Below are positions 38,050 to 49,027 of a stretch of 64,000 nucleotides of DNA, piece by piece. Below the pieces are notes generated by a model. That model did not search any database and had not been told where the DNA came from. It worked only from the letters and a program-made list of their open reading frames with translations. A program made the position numbers and the translations under genes. The stretch's first letter is position 1, and each line of letters opens with the position of its first letter. The stretch comes from Paraburkholderia oxyphila NBRC 105797 (GTDB lineage Bacteria > Pseudomonadota > Gammaproteobacteria > Burkholderiales > Burkholderiaceae), in NCBI RefSeq assembly GCF_000685075.1, contig NZ_BAYD01000014.1, positions 1 to 64,000 on the forward strand. Direction: 5' to 3'.

Positions 38050-38087
38050 AAAACACCCCACGCACCGTCAAGGTCGTGGGGTGTTTT
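38050..38087. terminator. bidirectional terminator between the esterase and Sua5 genes
   Basis: A perfect 13-bp stem (38050-38062 with 38075-38087), A-flanked on the left and T-ended on the right, lies between convergent genes. Confidence 0.88.
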
Positions 38088-38108
38088 CATTGCGCGAGAG
38101 AAATGTGC

Positions 38109-39143
38109 TCAGCCCTGCTGCGCCTCGAAGGCGGCGGCCGCCCGTCCGAGGCGGTCGTTCACGGCGATCCACTCGAGGGTCGCGGGCAGCTTTTCGATCA
38201 GGATGCGCGAGACGTTCGCGCGGTCGAGCGCGCGCAACAGGCCGTAGAGCTCGCGCGCATAGACCTGCGGCTCTTCCGGCGCGGCCACGAAATGCACGTT
38301 CGCCGCGCTCGCCCAGGCGCCCGCGCGCGAACCGCGCGCCACCAGCGCCACCGTTTCGCCCGCGTCGCGCGCGGCGGCCAGCAGCGGCTCCAGCGCCTCG
38401 AACGGCAGCAGCGCGAGCGGCGTGCGCGGCGCGTAGTGCGCCTTGAGCGTGCCCGAAGCGCGCGGCGCCGTGGCGTCCGAGCCGTCGGGCAGGCGCGGCG
38501 CCTCGCCCAGCACGCGCGCGATATCGAGCGGGCTCACGTGGCCCGGCCGCAGCAATGCCGGGAAACCGCGCGAGAGGTCGAGAATCGTCGACTCGATGCC
38601 GACGTCGCAGGCGCCGCCATCGAGCACGTGCACCGCCGCGCCGAACTCGTCGCGCACATGCTGCGCCGTGGTCGGGCTCACGTGGCCGAAGCGGTTCGCG
38701 GAAGGCGCCGCCACGCCGCCATGTCCGCCACGCCGCTTCGAGAACGCGGCCAGCAGCTTCTGCGCCACCGGATGCGAGGGGCAACGCAAGCCCACCGAAT
38801 CCTGGCCGCCGCTCACCGCGTCGGGAATGCGCGCATGGCGCTTGACGATCAGCGTGAGCGGGCCGGGCCAGAAGGCCTCGACGAGCTTCTGCGCGGCCTC
38901 TGGCCACTCGGCGGCCCAGTACTGCGGATCGCCGCCCGGCGGCAGATGCACGATCACCGGATGATTCGCGGGCCGGCCCTTCGCGGCGTAGATGCGCGCG
39001 ACGGCTGCAGGGCTCGCCGCGTCGCCGCCGAGTCCGTAGACCGTCTCGGTGGGAAACGCGACCAGCTCGCCGGCGTCGAGCAACGCGGCGGCCTGCTCGA
39101 TGTCGGCTGCGGTCACGTGGCCGCCTTGTTGCGGATCGGACAT
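38109..39143 (-). CDS. L-threonylcarbamoyladenylate synthase (Sua5 type)
   Basis: This 344-residue enzyme makes threonylcarbamoyl-AMP for the t6A tRNA modification. The YrdC/TsaC core (LVAFPTETVYGLGGDA, KGRPANHPVIVHL, then SANRFGHVSPTT) is followed by a Sua5 C-terminal domain (PRASGTLKAHYAPRTPL), so it is Sua5 rather than the short TsaC form. It starts 14 bp after purK and is probably the last gene of the pur operon. Confidence 0.93.
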   Translation of the reverse strand: MSDPQQGGHVTAADIEQAAALLDAGELVAFPTETVYGLGGDAASPAAVARIYAAKGRPANHPVIVHLPPGGDPQYWAAEWPEAAQKLVEAFWPGPLTLIVKRHARIPDAVSGGQDSVGLRCPSHPVAQKLLAAFSKRRGGHGGVAAPSANRFGHVSPTTAQHVRDEFGAAVHVLDGGACDVGIESTILDLSRGFPALLRPGHVSPLDIARVLGEAPRLPDGSDATAPRASGTLKAHYAPRTPLALLPFEALEPLLAAARDAGETVALVARGSRAGAWASAANVHFVAAPEEPQVYARELYGLLRALDRANVSRILIEKLPATLEWIAVNDRLGRAAAAFEAQQG

Positions 39144-39156
39144 AGTGCGACCCAAC

Positions 39157-40374
39157 TCAGCTCGTGACGATGTGCAACAGCCGCGCGCAATCGCGTGCGG
39201 CCGCGCGCGCTTCGTCGAGCGTCGGCGCGGTGAAGTTCACGTGGCCCATCTTGCGGCCCGCGCGCGCGTCTTCCTTGCCGTACAGATGCAGACGCGCGGA
39301 CGGCATCGCCGCCACCTGGTCCCAGGGCGGCGTGATGGGCGCAGCGCCTTTGGGCGCCTTCGCGCCACCGGCCCCGGCGGGAAACCACACGTCGCCGAGA
39401 ATGTTGAGCATCACGGCCGGCGAGTGCTGGCGCGTGTCGCCGAGCGGCATGCCCGTCATCGCGCGCACCTGCTGCTCGAACTGGCTCGTCGCGCACGCAT
39501 CGGTCGTGTAGTGGCCCGAGTTGTGCGGGCGCGGCGCCATTTCGTTGGCGACGAGCGAGCCGTCTTCGAGAATGAAGAACTCCACGCACAGCACGCCTAC
39601 GTAGCCGAGTCTGGCCGCAATCTGCAGCGCGGCCTGCTGCGCCTGCTGCACGAGCACCGCGCTCGCGTCGGGGGCGGGCACGATGGTGTGCGAGAGCACG
39701 CCGTTGCGGTGCGTGTTCTGCGCAAGCGGATAAACCACGCTCGCACCGCTCACGCCGCGCGCGATCAGCGCGCTCACCTCGAACTTCAGCGGCAGGCGCT
39801 TCTCCAGCACGCACGGCACGCCGCCGAGCGACGCATGCGCCTCGCGCACTTCTTCGGCGTTGGTCACGCGGATCTGGCCTTTGCCGTCGTAGCCCATGCG
39901 CGCGGTCTTGAGGATGCCCGGCAGCACGGCGGCAAGCGCCTCGTCGCCGATGGCGGCGAGCGCCTGCGACGACTCGATCACCACGTGCGGCGCGACCGGC
40001 ACGCCCGCAGCCGCGATGAAACGCTTCTCGGCGATACGGTCCTGCGCCACGGCCACGCAGCGCCCGGCCGGGCTCACGAAGGTCGACTTCGCGAGCGTGT
40101 CGAGGCTCGCCGCGGGCACGTTCTCGAATTCGGTCGAGATAGCCGCGCACAGGCGCGCCAGCTCGGTGAGCGCGGCTTCGTCGTCGTAGGCCGCGCAGAT
40201 ATGGCGGTCGGCGACGGTGCCGGCCGGGCTCGTCGCGTCGGGATCGAGCACGGCCACGCGATAGCCCATGGCCTGAGCGGCAAAGCAGAACATGCGGCCG
40301 AGCTGGCCGCCACCCACCATGCCCAACCAGGCGCCGGGCAGGATCGGTGAAACCGGAGAGTTGTCAGGAGTCAT
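39157..40374 (-). CDS. purK: N5-carboxyaminoimidazole ribonucleotide synthetase
   Basis: This 405-residue ATP-grasp enzyme converts AIR, ATP and bicarbonate to N5-CAIR in purine synthesis. It has [20 protein letters not shown] at the start, VLDPD, EFENVP, the ATP-grasp segments and [14 protein letters not shown] near the middle. It lies downstream of purE (152-bp gap) and upstream of Sua5 on the same strand. Confidence 0.97.
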   Translation of the reverse strand: MTPDNSPVSPILPGAWLGMVGGGQLGRMFCFAAQAMGYRVAVLDPDATSPAGTVADRHICAAYDDEAALTELARLCAAISTEFENVPAASLDTLAKSTFVSPAGRCVAVAQDRIAEKRFIAAAGVPVAPHVVIESSQALAAIGDEALAAVLPGILKTARMGYDGKGQIRVTNAEEVREAHASLGGVPCVLEKRLPLKFEVSALIARGVSGASVVYPLAQNTHRNGVLSHTIVPAPDASAVLVQQAQQAALQIAARLGYVGVLCVEFFILEDGSLVANEMAPRPHNSGHYTTDACATSQFEQQVRAMTGMPLGDTRQHSPAVMLNILGDVWFPAGAGGAKAPKGAAPITPPWDQVAAMPSARLHLYGKEDARAGRKMGHVNFTAPTLDEARAAARDCARLLHIVTS

Positions 40375-40526
40375 CTTCGTGGTCGGTCAGGGCTGGCCGC
40401 GGCGCGCGGGGGACGGCGCGCGGGCCAGACCGAGGTTTAACGTCGCAACGGCAACAGGCGGGAACGCGCTGCCCCGCCAGTTTCCGCTTCGACGATGTCA
40501 CTTCATGCGCTATTCGCGCGCCGCAA

Positions 40527-41045
<519 letters not shown>

Positions 41046-41090
41046 TGTGCTTCCTTCTTCCCTCTTTGCGCCGACTTACGCCAGCCTGAT

Positions 41091-41981
41091 TTACGCCAGC
41101 TTCTGACCCGTCAGGCGCTCGAGCGCCTCTTGATACTTCGCCGAGGTCTTCGTGATCACTTCGTCGGGCAGCTTCGGCGCCGGCGGCTCTTTCTTCCACG
41201 GCTGGGTTTCGAGCCAGTCGCGCACGAACTGCTTGTCGAACGACGGCGGGTTCGAGCCCACCTGGTATTGATCGGCGGGCCAGAAACGCGACGAATCGGC
41301 GGTGAGCGCCTCGTCCATCAGGTAGAGCTGGCCGTTGTTGTCGAGACCGAACTCGAACTTGGTGTCGGCGATGATGATGCCGCGCGTGGCCGCGTAGTCG
41401 GCGGCTTCCTTGTACAGCTTGATCGAAATCTCTTTGATGGTGCGCGAGAGCTCGGTGCCGATGCGGCGCTCCATCTCTTCGTAGGTGATGTTCTCGTCGT
41501 GATGGCCCATTTCGGCCTTGGCTGCCGGCGTGAAGATCGGCTCGGGCAGCTTCTGCGCGTTTTGCAGGCCCGGCGGCAACTCGACGCCGCACACGGCGCC
41601 CGTCGCCTGATAGTCCTTCCAGCCGCTGCCGGCCAGATAGCCGCGCACCACGGCCTCGACGAGGATCGGCTCGAGGCGCTTGACCACCACGGCGCGGCCC
41701 TTGACCTGTTCGACTTCGTCGGCGGCTACAACCGTCTCGGGTGCAATGCCGGTGAGGTGGTTCGGCACGACGTCCTTGAGCTTCTCGAACCAGAAGTCGG
41801 CCATCTGGTTGAGCACCTCGCCCTTGCGCGGAATCGGCTCGCCCATGATGACGTCGAACGCCGAGAGACGGTCGGTCGTGACGATCAGCAGCTTGTCGTC
41901 GCCCACGGCATAGTTGTCGCGGACCTTGCCGCGGCCGAGGAGCGGCAGCGAGCGGAGCGTGGATTCGTAGAGGGTAGACAT
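41091..41981 (-). CDS. purC: phosphoribosylaminoimidazole-succinocarboxamide synthase
   Basis: This 296-residue SAICAR synthetase has [22 protein letters not shown] at the start, [13 protein letters not shown] and [14 protein letters not shown] [13 protein letters not shown]. It joins CAIR with aspartate using ATP. It is the first gene of the purC-purE-purK-Sua5 run, with 45 bp to purE. Confidence 0.97.
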   Translation of the reverse strand: MSTLYESTLRSLPLLGRGKVRDNYAVGDDKLLIVTTDRLSAFDVIMGEPIPRKGEVLNQMADFWFEKLKDVVPNHLTGIAPETVVAADEVEQVKGRAVVVKRLEPILVEAVVRGYLAGSGWKDYQATGAVCGVELPPGLQNAQKLPEPIFTPAAKAEMGHHDENITYEEMERRIGTELSRTIKEISIKLYKEAADYAATRGIIIADTKFEFGLDNNGQLYLMDEALTADSSRFWPADQYQVGSNPPSFDKQFVRDWLETQPWKKEPPAPKLPDEVITKTSAKYQEALERLTGQKLA

Positions 41982-42130
41982 CGTCGTGATTCGCTAAAAG
42001 GACAATCGAAAACGGGCAAATCCGGAAACCTCGCGGCCCGCAAAACGCGGCGTGGATCCGCGGCGGGGCACCGGATTCTGAAGGTACTGCGAGGGTAAAC
42101 CAAAAACTAGCCAAAAAACCCAGAAAAGCC

Positions 42131-42167
42131 CATCGCCGTTCCCCCAAAACAGGCGGAAACGGCGATG
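42131..42167. terminator. terminator after fbaA
   Basis: A 10-bp stem CATCGCCGTT/AACGGCGATG (42131-42140 with 42158-42167) has a 17-nt loop. It is followed by T-runs on the minus strand and six T on the plus strand. Confidence 0.75.
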
Positions 42168-42226
42168 TTTTTTACGACTTCAGGCGCGGCCGGACCCAGC
42201 CGGCGCGCCTGGCACAGAGAGCCGCT

Positions 42227-43291
42227 TTAGCGGACGATCTGTGCGAGTTCGCCCGACTTGTACTTCTCAGCGATCTTGTCGAGCGAGACCGGCTTGATCT
42301 TGCCAGCCTGGCCTTCGCAGCCGAACGCGAGGAAGCGGTCCACGCAGACCTTCTTCGCGGCTTCGCGGGCCGGCTTCAGGTAGTCGCGCGGGTCGAACTT
42401 CGACGGGTTCTCGTACATATAGCGACGGATCGCGCCCGTGATCGCCAGACGCAGGTCCGTGTCGATGTTGATCTTGCGCACGCCGTGACGGATGCCTTCC
42501 TGGATCTCCTCGACCGGCACGCCGTACGTTTCCTTCATGTCGCCGCCGAATTCGCGGATCTCAGCCAGCAGTTCCTGCGGCACCGACGACGAACCGTGCA
42601 TCACGAGGTGCGTGTTCGGAATGCGTGCGTGAATTTCCTTGATGCGCTGGATCGACAGAATGTCGCCCGTGGGCTTCTTCGAGAACTTGTAGGCGCCGTG
42701 CGAGGTGCCGATGGCGATCGCCAGTGCGTCGCACTGCGTGAGCTTCACGAAGTCGGCGGCCTGCTCCGGATCGGTCAGCAGCTGCTCGCGCGTCATGGTG
42801 CCTTCGGCGCCGTGACCGTCTTCCTTGTCGCCCTTCATCGTTTCCAGCGAGCCGAGCACGCCCAGCTCCGCTTCGACCGTCACGCCGATCGAGTGCGCCA
42901 TTTCCACGACCTTGCGCGAAACGTCGACGTTGTACTCGTACGAAGCCACCGTCTTGCCGTCGGCTTCGAGCGAGCCGTCCATCATCACGCTGGTGAAACC
43001 GCTGCGGATCGCGGCCATGCAGACTGCCGGCGACTGGCCGTGGTCCTGGTGCATCACGACCGGGATATGCGGATACGACTCGACCGCCGCTTCGATCAGG
43101 TGGCGCAGGAACGGCTCGCCCGCGTATTTGCGCGCGCCGGCCGAAGCTTGCATGATCACCGGCGAGCCGACCTGGCTGGCCGCTTCCATGATCGCCTGAA
43201 CCTGTTCGAGGTTGTTCACGTTGAACGCCGGCAGACCGTAGCCGTGTTCAGCCGCGTGGTCGAGCAGTTGACGCATTGAAACGAGAGGCAT
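42227..43291 (-). CDS. fbaA: class II fructose-bisphosphate aldolase (Calvin-cycle subtype)
   Basis: This 354-residue zinc aldolase has [42 protein letters not shown] (zinc His), [11 protein letters not shown] and [10 protein letters not shown]. It is the class IIB form of about 350 residues common in betaproteobacteria (also called cbbA). It cleaves fructose 1,6-bisphosphate in glycolysis and gluconeogenesis. The ATG has AGGAG 8 nt upstream. It follows pgk and pyk in the same direction, but a 409-bp gap separates it from pyk. Confidence 0.97.
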   Translation of the reverse strand: MPLVSMRQLLDHAAEHGYGLPAFNVNNLEQVQAIMEAASQVGSPVIMQASAGARKYAGEPFLRHLIEAAVESYPHIPVVMHQDHGQSPAVCMAAIRSGFTSVMMDGSLEADGKTVASYEYNVDVSRKVVEMAHSIGVTVEAELGVLGSLETMKGDKEDGHGAEGTMTREQLLTDPEQAADFVKLTQCDALAIAIGTSHGAYKFSKKPTGDILSIQRIKEIHARIPNTHLVMHGSSSVPQELLAEIREFGGDMKETYGVPVEEIQEGIRHGVRKINIDTDLRLAITGAIRRYMYENPSKFDPRDYLKPAREAAKKVCVDRFLAFGCEGQAGKIKPVSLDKIAEKYKSGELAQIVR

Positions 43292-43700
43292 TGTTGCTAC
43301 TCCTATGATTTGAAACGAAATGCTTCGTGCCGCCGGCCGTCTTGTGCGACCGGTCGAGGGCGGCCTGGCGGCCACCGCCCGCGCCACAAGCCGCGGGCTC
43401 AATGTCGTGATTTTATCGCGAAGCCGCCGTGTTCCCGCCGCCAAAAAAACGAACTGGCATGAAATTGGCGTATCAGGACGTCAAATCGGCTAGAAGATGC
43501 AAAAAGAGTTGACAGCCCGCGCGCTGCCTCAAGCGCACGCGGGCCGCAATTGCATCGAAAAGACGCCTAACTGACACCTATCTGGCACCGATCGTATACC
43601 ATTTTGATACCAATCGATGCCAGCGCTGATTCTTGCCTGGAGGTGTCAACCCCACGATTTCGCGAGTCTCAAAAATAAAGCGAAAAAAATCGCCGCGAAC
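43292..43700. other. intergenic region between pyk and fbaA
   Basis: No gene is seen. The region probably holds the fbaA promoter. Two direct ATACCA copies 11 bp apart lie near 43595-43612 and could be a regulatory site. A/T-rich runs near 43670-43690 may end pyk transcription, but no clean stem is visible. Confidence 0.4.
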
Positions 43701-45137
43701 TTAGAAAACGTCGCCGACCCGCACGATCTTCAGCGTGTTGGTGCCGCCCGGCTGGCCCATCGGCTCGCCCACGGTCAGCACGATCATGTCGCCGCGCGCA
43801 GCATACCCCTTGCTCACCAACACCTCGATGGCCTGCTGGAGCGCCGTGTCACGGTCGCTGCTGGTATCCAGATGCAGCGGCGTGACATTGCGGTAGAGCG
43901 ACATGGCCCGCTCGCTGCCGGTGCGCGGCGTGAGCGCGAAGATCGGCACGTGGGTCCAGTGACGCGACATCCACAGCGCGGTCGAGCCCGACTCCGTGAG
44001 CGCGACGATCGCCTTCGCGCCCAGATGGTAGGCCGTGAACAGCGCGCCCATCGCGATCGACTGGTCGATGCGCGTGAAGGTGCGGTCGAGGAAATCCTTG
44101 TCGAGCTCGGACTGCTCCGACTTTTCCGCTTCCACGCAGATCGCGGCCATGGCCTCGATGGTCTGCACCGGATACTTGCCCGCCGCCGATTCGGCCGAGA
44201 GCATCACGGCGTCGGTGCCGTCGAGCACCGCGTTGGCGACGTCCGAGACTTCGGCGCGCGTCGGCACCGGCGCGTGGATCATCGACTCCATCATTTGCGT
44301 GGCCGTGATCACGAGCTTGTTCGACTCGCGCGCCATGCGGATCATGCGCTTTTGCAGCGCCGGCACCGCCGCGTTGCCCACTTCCACGGCCAGGTCGCCG
44401 CGCGCGACCATGATGCCGTCCGACGAATCGAGAATCTCCTGCAGTGCCGGAATGGCCTCGGCGCGCTCGATCTTCGCGATCATCTTCGGCTTGACGCCGT
44501 AGGGCGCGCCCGCGATGTTCGCGAGCTGACGCGCCATTTCCATGTCGGTGGCGTTCTTCGGGAACGACACGGCGACGAAATCCACGGAGAGCGACATCGC
44601 CGTACGGATGTCTTCCATGTCCTTGGCAGTGAGCGCAGGCGCCGTGAGGCCGCCGCCCTGGCGGTTGATGCCCTTGTTGTTCGAGAGCTCGCCGCCCACG
44701 CGCACGGTCGTGTGGATCTCGCTGCCGATCACGCGCACGACGTCGAGCACGAGCAGGCCGTCGTTGAGCAGCAGCACGTCGGCGGGCTTCAGGTCACGCG
44801 GCAGGTCCTTGTAGTCGAGGCCGACACGCTCGTCGTTGCCGAGCTCGCACTCGGCATCGAGGATGAAGGGCTGGCCCGGCTCGAGCATCGTCTTGCCGTT
44901 CTCGAACTTGCCTACGCGAATCTTCGGACCTTGCAGGTCGGCCATGATCGCAACTTCGCGGCCGGCCTGGCGGGCGCATTCCCGCACCATTTCGGCGCGC
45001 TGACGGTGGTCGTCGGCGGTGCCGTGCGAGAAGTTGAGGCGCACCACGTCCAATCCCGCGCGGATCATTTTCAGCAGGATGTCCGGCGTGCTGGAAGCCG
45101 GACCGATGGTGGCAACAATCTTGGTGGCGCGATGCAT
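43701..45137 (-). CDS. pyk: pyruvate kinase
   Basis: This 478-residue glycolytic enzyme has MHRATKIVATIGPASS at the start, LNFSHGTADDH, MADLQGPKIRVG, MIAKIERAEAI (catalytic Lys), VARGDLAVEVG and a C-terminal regulatory domain. The ATG at 45137 has GAGGAG immediately upstream and gives the normal family length. The frame stays open for another 134 codons upstream to the pgk stop; that region is described separately. It makes pyruvate and ATP from phosphoenolpyruvate and ADP. Confidence 0.96.
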   Translation of the reverse strand: MHRATKIVATIGPASSTPDILLKMIRAGLDVVRLNFSHGTADDHRQRAEMVRECARQAGREVAIMADLQGPKIRVGKFENGKTMLEPGQPFILDAECELGNDERVGLDYKDLPRDLKPADVLLLNDGLLVLDVVRVIGSEIHTTVRVGGELSNNKGINRQGGGLTAPALTAKDMEDIRTAMSLSVDFVAVSFPKNATDMEMARQLANIAGAPYGVKPKMIAKIERAEAIPALQEILDSSDGIMVARGDLAVEVGNAAVPALQKRMIRMARESNKLVITATQMMESMIHAPVPTRAEVSDVANAVLDGTDAVMLSAESAAGKYPVQTIEAMAAICVEAEKSEQSELDKDFLDRTFTRIDQSIAMGALFTAYHLGAKAIVALTESGSTALWMSRHWTHVPIFALTPRTGSERAMSLYRNVTPLHLDTSSDRDTALQQAIEVLVSKGYAARGDMIVLTVGEPMGQPGGTNTLKIVRVGDVF

Positions 45138-45539
45138 GAGTCTCCTCGTCTGGAAAGGATCGCTGGAAAAACCGTTGCTGCGAGATGTGCTGGCCGGCTC
45201 AGGCGCCGATACGGCGTGGCCGGAACGCGCACCGGTCAAACCCGGCGTCGCTTTCTTCGAGGGCGCGGCATCAGTCGGCGAGACTGGCGCGGCGTTTCTG
45301 TTGCTTGTGTCCTGGTCCGCGGCGGGCGTCGCGTTCGCCCGCGCGGTATCGGTATCTGCGAGGGGCGCTGCGCGCTCCTGCTCTTTCGCGTCTTTTACGT
45401 CATTGACGTCCGTTGCGGCCCCGGCAGCGGCGCGCGGCCTGGCCGCGCTGGCGCGAGGAGGCCTGGCCTTGGCGGCCTGAGTGGCGTTTGCCACCTTGGC
45501 TGCCTTTGCCGCTTTACCGGCCGGGGCGCGCGGCGCCAC
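45138..45539 (-). other. 134-codon open Ala/Lys-rich stretch between pgk and pyk, in frame with pyk
   Basis: Directly after the pgk TAA a GTG opens a frame without stop into pyk. It would encode a disordered Ala/Lys/Pro-rich chain (APAGKAAKAAKVANATQAAK at its start), somewhat like histone H1 tails. No ribosome site precedes the GTG, and pyk has its own strong one. It may be an untranslated spacer, a rare N-terminal extension of pyruvate kinase, or a decayed small gene. I cannot decide from sequence. Confidence 0.4.
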
Positions 45540-46739
45540 TTAACCAGCCGCCCGGGTTTCGAGCACTTCGACTGCCGGCAGCTTCTTGCCCTCGAGGAAT
45601 TCGAGGAACGCGCCGCCGCCGGTCGAGATGTAGCTGACCTTGTCGGCAATGTTGTACTTCGCGATGGCCGCGAGCGTGTCGCCGCCGCCGGCGATCGAGA
45701 ACGCGCCCGAATTCGCGATGGCGCTCGCGAGCGTCTTCGTGCCGTTGCCGAACTGGTCGAACTCGAACACGCCAACCGGGCCGTTCCACACGATCGTGCC
45801 GGCCTGCGCGAGCTGCGCGGCCAGCGCGTTGGCCGTGACCGGGCCGATGTCGAGGATCATGTCGTCGTCGGCCACGTCGGCCACGTTCTTCGTCTCGGCC
45901 TTGGCCGTCGGCGAGAACTCCTTGGCGGTCACGACGTCGGTCGGGATCGGCACCGAGGCGCCGCGCGCACGCGCCGCTTCGATGATCGCCTTCGCATCGT
46001 CGATGAGATCGACTTCCGCAAGCGACTTGCCGATCTTCAGGCCCGCGGCCAGCATGAACGTGTTGGCGATGCCGCCGCCGACGATCAGCTGGTCGACCTT
46101 CTCGGCCAGCGACTTGAGGATGGTGAGCTTGGTCGAGACCTTCGAGCCCGCGACGATCGCCACGAGCGGGCGCTTGGGCGCGCCGAGCGCCTTGCCGAGC
46201 GCGTCGAGCTCGGCCGCCAGCAGCGGGCCCGCGCAGGCGATGCCCGCGTACTTCGCGATGCCGTAGGTGGTGGCTTCGGCGCGGTGCGCGGTGCCGAAAG
46301 CATCGTTGACGTAGATGTCGCAGAGCTTCGCCATCTTCTGCGCGAGCTCGTCCGAATTCTTCTTCTCGCCCTTGTTGACGCGGCAGTTTTCGAGCAGGAC
46401 CACGTTGCCCGGCTCGACGTTCACGCCATTTTCGACCCAGTTGGCGACGAGCGGCACGTCGCGGCCGAGCAGCTCGGCAAGTCGCCTGGCGACAGGTGCG
46501 AGCGAGTCTTCCGGCTTGAACTCGCCTTCGGTCGGGCGGCCCAGGTGCGAGGTGACCATGACGGCCGCGCCGGCGTCGAGCGCCGCCTTGATGGCCGGCA
46601 CGGAAGCGCGCACGCGGGTGTCTTCGGTGATGTTGCCCTGGTCGTCCTGCGGTACGTTCAGGTCGGCGCGGATGAACACCCGCTTGCCCTTGAGCTTGCC
46701 TTCGGAGATCAGATCGGAGAGACGCAGAACCTTGTTCAT
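45540..46739 (-). CDS. pgk: phosphoglycerate kinase
   Basis: This 399-residue enzyme has [15 protein letters not shown] (substrate-binding Arg/Asp), [30 protein letters not shown] and [13 protein letters not shown] near the C-terminus. It transfers phosphate from 1,3-bisphosphoglycerate to ADP. The ATG at 46739 is chosen because [10 protein letters not shown] aligns with the usual start; an ATG two codons earlier is possible. A TAAAAT hexamer at 46925-46930 (minus) framed by ATCGG/CCGAT may be its promoter. Confidence 0.96.
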   Translation of the reverse strand: MNKVLRLSDLISEGKLKGKRVFIRADLNVPQDDQGNITEDTRVRASVPAIKAALDAGAAVMVTSHLGRPTEGEFKPEDSLAPVARRLAELLGRDVPLVANWVENGVNVEPGNVVLLENCRVNKGEKKNSDELAQKMAKLCDIYVNDAFGTAHRAEATTYGIAKYAGIACAGPLLAAELDALGKALGAPKRPLVAIVAGSKVSTKLTILKSLAEKVDQLIVGGGIANTFMLAAGLKIGKSLAEVDLIDDAKAIIEAARARGASVPIPTDVVTAKEFSPTAKAETKNVADVADDDMILDIGPVTANALAAQLAQAGTIVWNGPVGVFEFDQFGNGTKTLASAIANSGAFSIAGGGDTLAAIAKYNIADKVSYISTGGGAFLEFLEGKKLPAVEVLETRAAG

Positions 46740-47274
46740 GGACATGTCAGCTTGATGGTGGGAAGGCGGTGTCAAGCCGATGCGGGTGCCGCGCGCAACG
46801 AGGGCGCGGGCGGCGAAGGCGCGGTGGGCGCGGCGCGGGATCCGCGCGGCTGCCGGGCCTGGCGCCGCTGCGGGTCGCTGCTCGGCGCCGGGCGCGAGGC
46901 CAGCATCGAATTGCGAGATCGGTATTTTAGCCGATAGCCAGGATGATCTGAGGCGTGCTCAGCGAATCTCACGTATTTGCGCGTGCGCCGCGCCGACCTT
47001 ACGCGACCTTACAGATCTGGCACCCGCGTCCGGCCCCGATGGCGGAGCCAGCTGCCCCAAGGCCACGAAAGCGCCCCGAAACCCCGCCACACGCGCCCGC
47101 GAGCGCGCGTATGGCGCGCAAATGACGTTAAAATGCATCTCTTTGCCTGGCGCACGCGTGAGTGACGCGCGCGACCCGGCATGGCGCGACAGACAACGAG
47201 ACATGCGCGCACTGGCGCGCGCTGGTCCGACGACCCGCCGCCTGCGCCCCATTGATACACAGAGAATCATCCTC
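46740..47274. other. intergenic region between pgk and the zinc-finger gene
   Basis: This 535-bp divergent gap holds no gene I can support. It contains a TAAAAT -10-like hexamer for pgk inside an inverted repeat (ATCGG 46919-46923, CCGAT 46932-46936) and a TTAAAAT near 47127 that may serve the + strand gene. Confidence 0.4.
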
Positions 47275-47469
47275 ATGAGCGAACTCAAGGAAATGCCGCT
47301 GGTCGAGTTGAAGGCCAAGGACCTGCCCGCGTATTGCCCGAATCCGTCGATGCCGCGCTGGAGCAATCATCCGCGCGTCTTTATCGACGTGACGCACGGC
47401 GAAGCGAAGTGCCCGTACTGCAGCACCCGCTACAAGCTGCGTGACGGCGAGGTCGTGCACGGCCACTAA
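47275..47469 (+). CDS. zinc-finger domain protein (CHCC/NDUFS6-like)
   Basis: This 64-residue protein has a C-terminal metal site made by CP in YCPNPS, His in NHPRVFID and Cys-x-x-Cys in KCPYCSTRYKL, the pattern of the small zinc-finger domain related to mitochondrial complex I subunit NDUFS6. Its role in bacteria is unclear. The ATG has a weak AGAGA upstream. In related genomes it also stands just before waaF. Confidence 0.85.
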   Translation: MSELKEMPLVELKAKDLPAYCPNPSMPRWSNHPRVFIDVTHGEAKCPYCSTRYKLRDGEVVHGH

Positions 47470-47688
47470 GCCGGCCACTTCGGCGACTCGAGGCGCGCCT
47501 GCGGGCTAGCGCCGGCTTCGGCCGGGGCGCGTGCACGCCGGCGATGTGCCGGGTTTCTCGCGTTGTGTCGCATCGCACGCACCAACCGCGTCCCTGTCTC
47601 CCCTAACCGCGTTTCGCGCACACGCTCTGGCCCGAAGTGGCCAAAGCGCGCGCGAAATCCTTGCCCTTTTTCCGGACCCTGACTCCCG

Positions 47689-48714
47689 ATGCGCCGCGCG
47701 CTGGTAATTGCACCGAACTGGATCGGTGACGCACTGATGGCGCAGCCGCTCCTTTCGCGGCTCGTAAAACTGCATCCGCGTATCGATATCGATGCGCTTG
47801 CGCCCACCTGGGTCGCGCCCGTGCTCGAGCGCATGCCCGAGATACGCGACGTCTACGCCACCGACCTCGCCCACGGCAAGCTGCAGCTGCTGCGCCGCTG
47901 GCAACTGGCCGGCGACCTGCGCGCCGAGCGCTACGACGCGGTCTACGTGCTGCCGAATTCGCTCAAGTCCGCGCTGATCCCGTGGCTCGCGAACATTCCG
48001 CTGCGCATCGGCTACACGGGCGAGAGCCGCTACGGCTTCCTGAACGTGCGCCACACGAATCCGCCCAAGGACGAGCGCCCGCCCATGGTCAGGCACTACG
48101 CGGCGCTCGCCTACGCGCCCGGCGCCACCGTGCCCGACGATCTGCCGATGCCGCGCCTCGAAGCGGATCCTAACGAGGCCTCGCGCGTCTCGGCGCGCTT
48201 CAATCTCGACACGCGCGTACCGCTGCTGGTGTTCTGCCCCGGTGCCGAATACGGTCCCGCCAAGCGCTGGCCGCCCGAGCATTTCGCGGCGCTCGCGCGC
48301 ATGGTCGGGCAGTCGTTCCCGTATACGCAGATCGTCGCGCTCGGCTCGCCCAAGGACGCACCGCTCGCCCAGGCCATCGCCGACAAGGCCCCGAACGTGC
48401 GCAACCTGTGCGGCCAGACCGCGCTCGGCGAAGCCTGCGCGCTGATCTCGCGCGCGAGCGCCGTGGTCACCAACGATTCGGGTCTCATGCACGTGGCCGC
48501 GGCACTGCGCCGGCCGCTGGTCGCGCTCTACGGATCGACGGATCCGCGCCACACCCCGCCCTTGTCCGAGCTTGCAAAGGTACAATGGCTTCATCTCGAC
48601 TGCAGCCCCTGCTTTGCGCGCGAGTGTCCGCTCGGGCATCTGAACTGCCTGCGCGAACTGAGCCCGGAACAGGTCTTCGACGATTTGCGCGGTATGCTGG
48701 TCGCCCAGCGCTAG
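47689..48714 (+). CDS. waaF: ADP-heptose--LPS heptosyltransferase II
   Basis: This 341-residue GT9-family glycosyltransferase has MRRALVIAPNWIGDALMAQPL at the start, FCPGAEYGPAKRWPPEHFAAL (nucleotide-sugar site) and TNDSGLMHVAAALRRPLVALYGSTDP. It adds the second heptose to the lipopolysaccharide inner core on the cytoplasmic face of the inner membrane. Length fits the family (about 340). Confidence 0.95.
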   Translation: MRRALVIAPNWIGDALMAQPLLSRLVKLHPRIDIDALAPTWVAPVLERMPEIRDVYATDLAHGKLQLLRRWQLAGDLRAERYDAVYVLPNSLKSALIPWLANIPLRIGYTGESRYGFLNVRHTNPPKDERPPMVRHYAALAYAPGATVPDDLPMPRLEADPNEASRVSARFNLDTRVPLLVFCPGAEYGPAKRWPPEHFAALARMVGQSFPYTQIVALGSPKDAPLAQAIADKAPNVRNLCGQTALGEACALISRASAVVTNDSGLMHVAAALRRPLVALYGSTDPRHTPPLSELAKVQWLHLDCSPCFARECPLGHLNCLRELSPEQVFDDLRGMLVAQR

Positions 48715-49027
48715 CCGCACCGAACCCGGCGCGGTGGCGCGTGTCGCGCGTGCCCCATCCGGTTTGCCTTCAGCCCGCCTGGCGGCTGACGACACCCGGC
48801 ACGCCTTACGCGCTTCGCGCTGCGGATGTGCGGCACGCCACCGACGCGGTGCCTCGAGCGCGCGCCCAATTCAGGTAACGCGCAACGAAGCGGGGCGTCA
48901 CAGGCCTGTCTCGCGATCGCGGCATGCTCGCGGCTGCCAGCCGCAACGCAGGTCTCGCGCATCGCAACTGAAGCAATCGCCGAAGCAAACGCCAACCCGC
49001 GCAAGAAGCGCATCAGATCAACGAGCC
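48715..49027. other. intergenic region after waaF
   Basis: 313 bp. I see no gene, clear terminator or repeat in it. Confidence 0.4.

Noticed and set aside
43617..46937. Plus-strand open frame of 1106 codons opposite pyk and pgk
   Set aside because: It is a mirror frame of two highly conserved glycolytic genes; it has no domain and no ribosome site.
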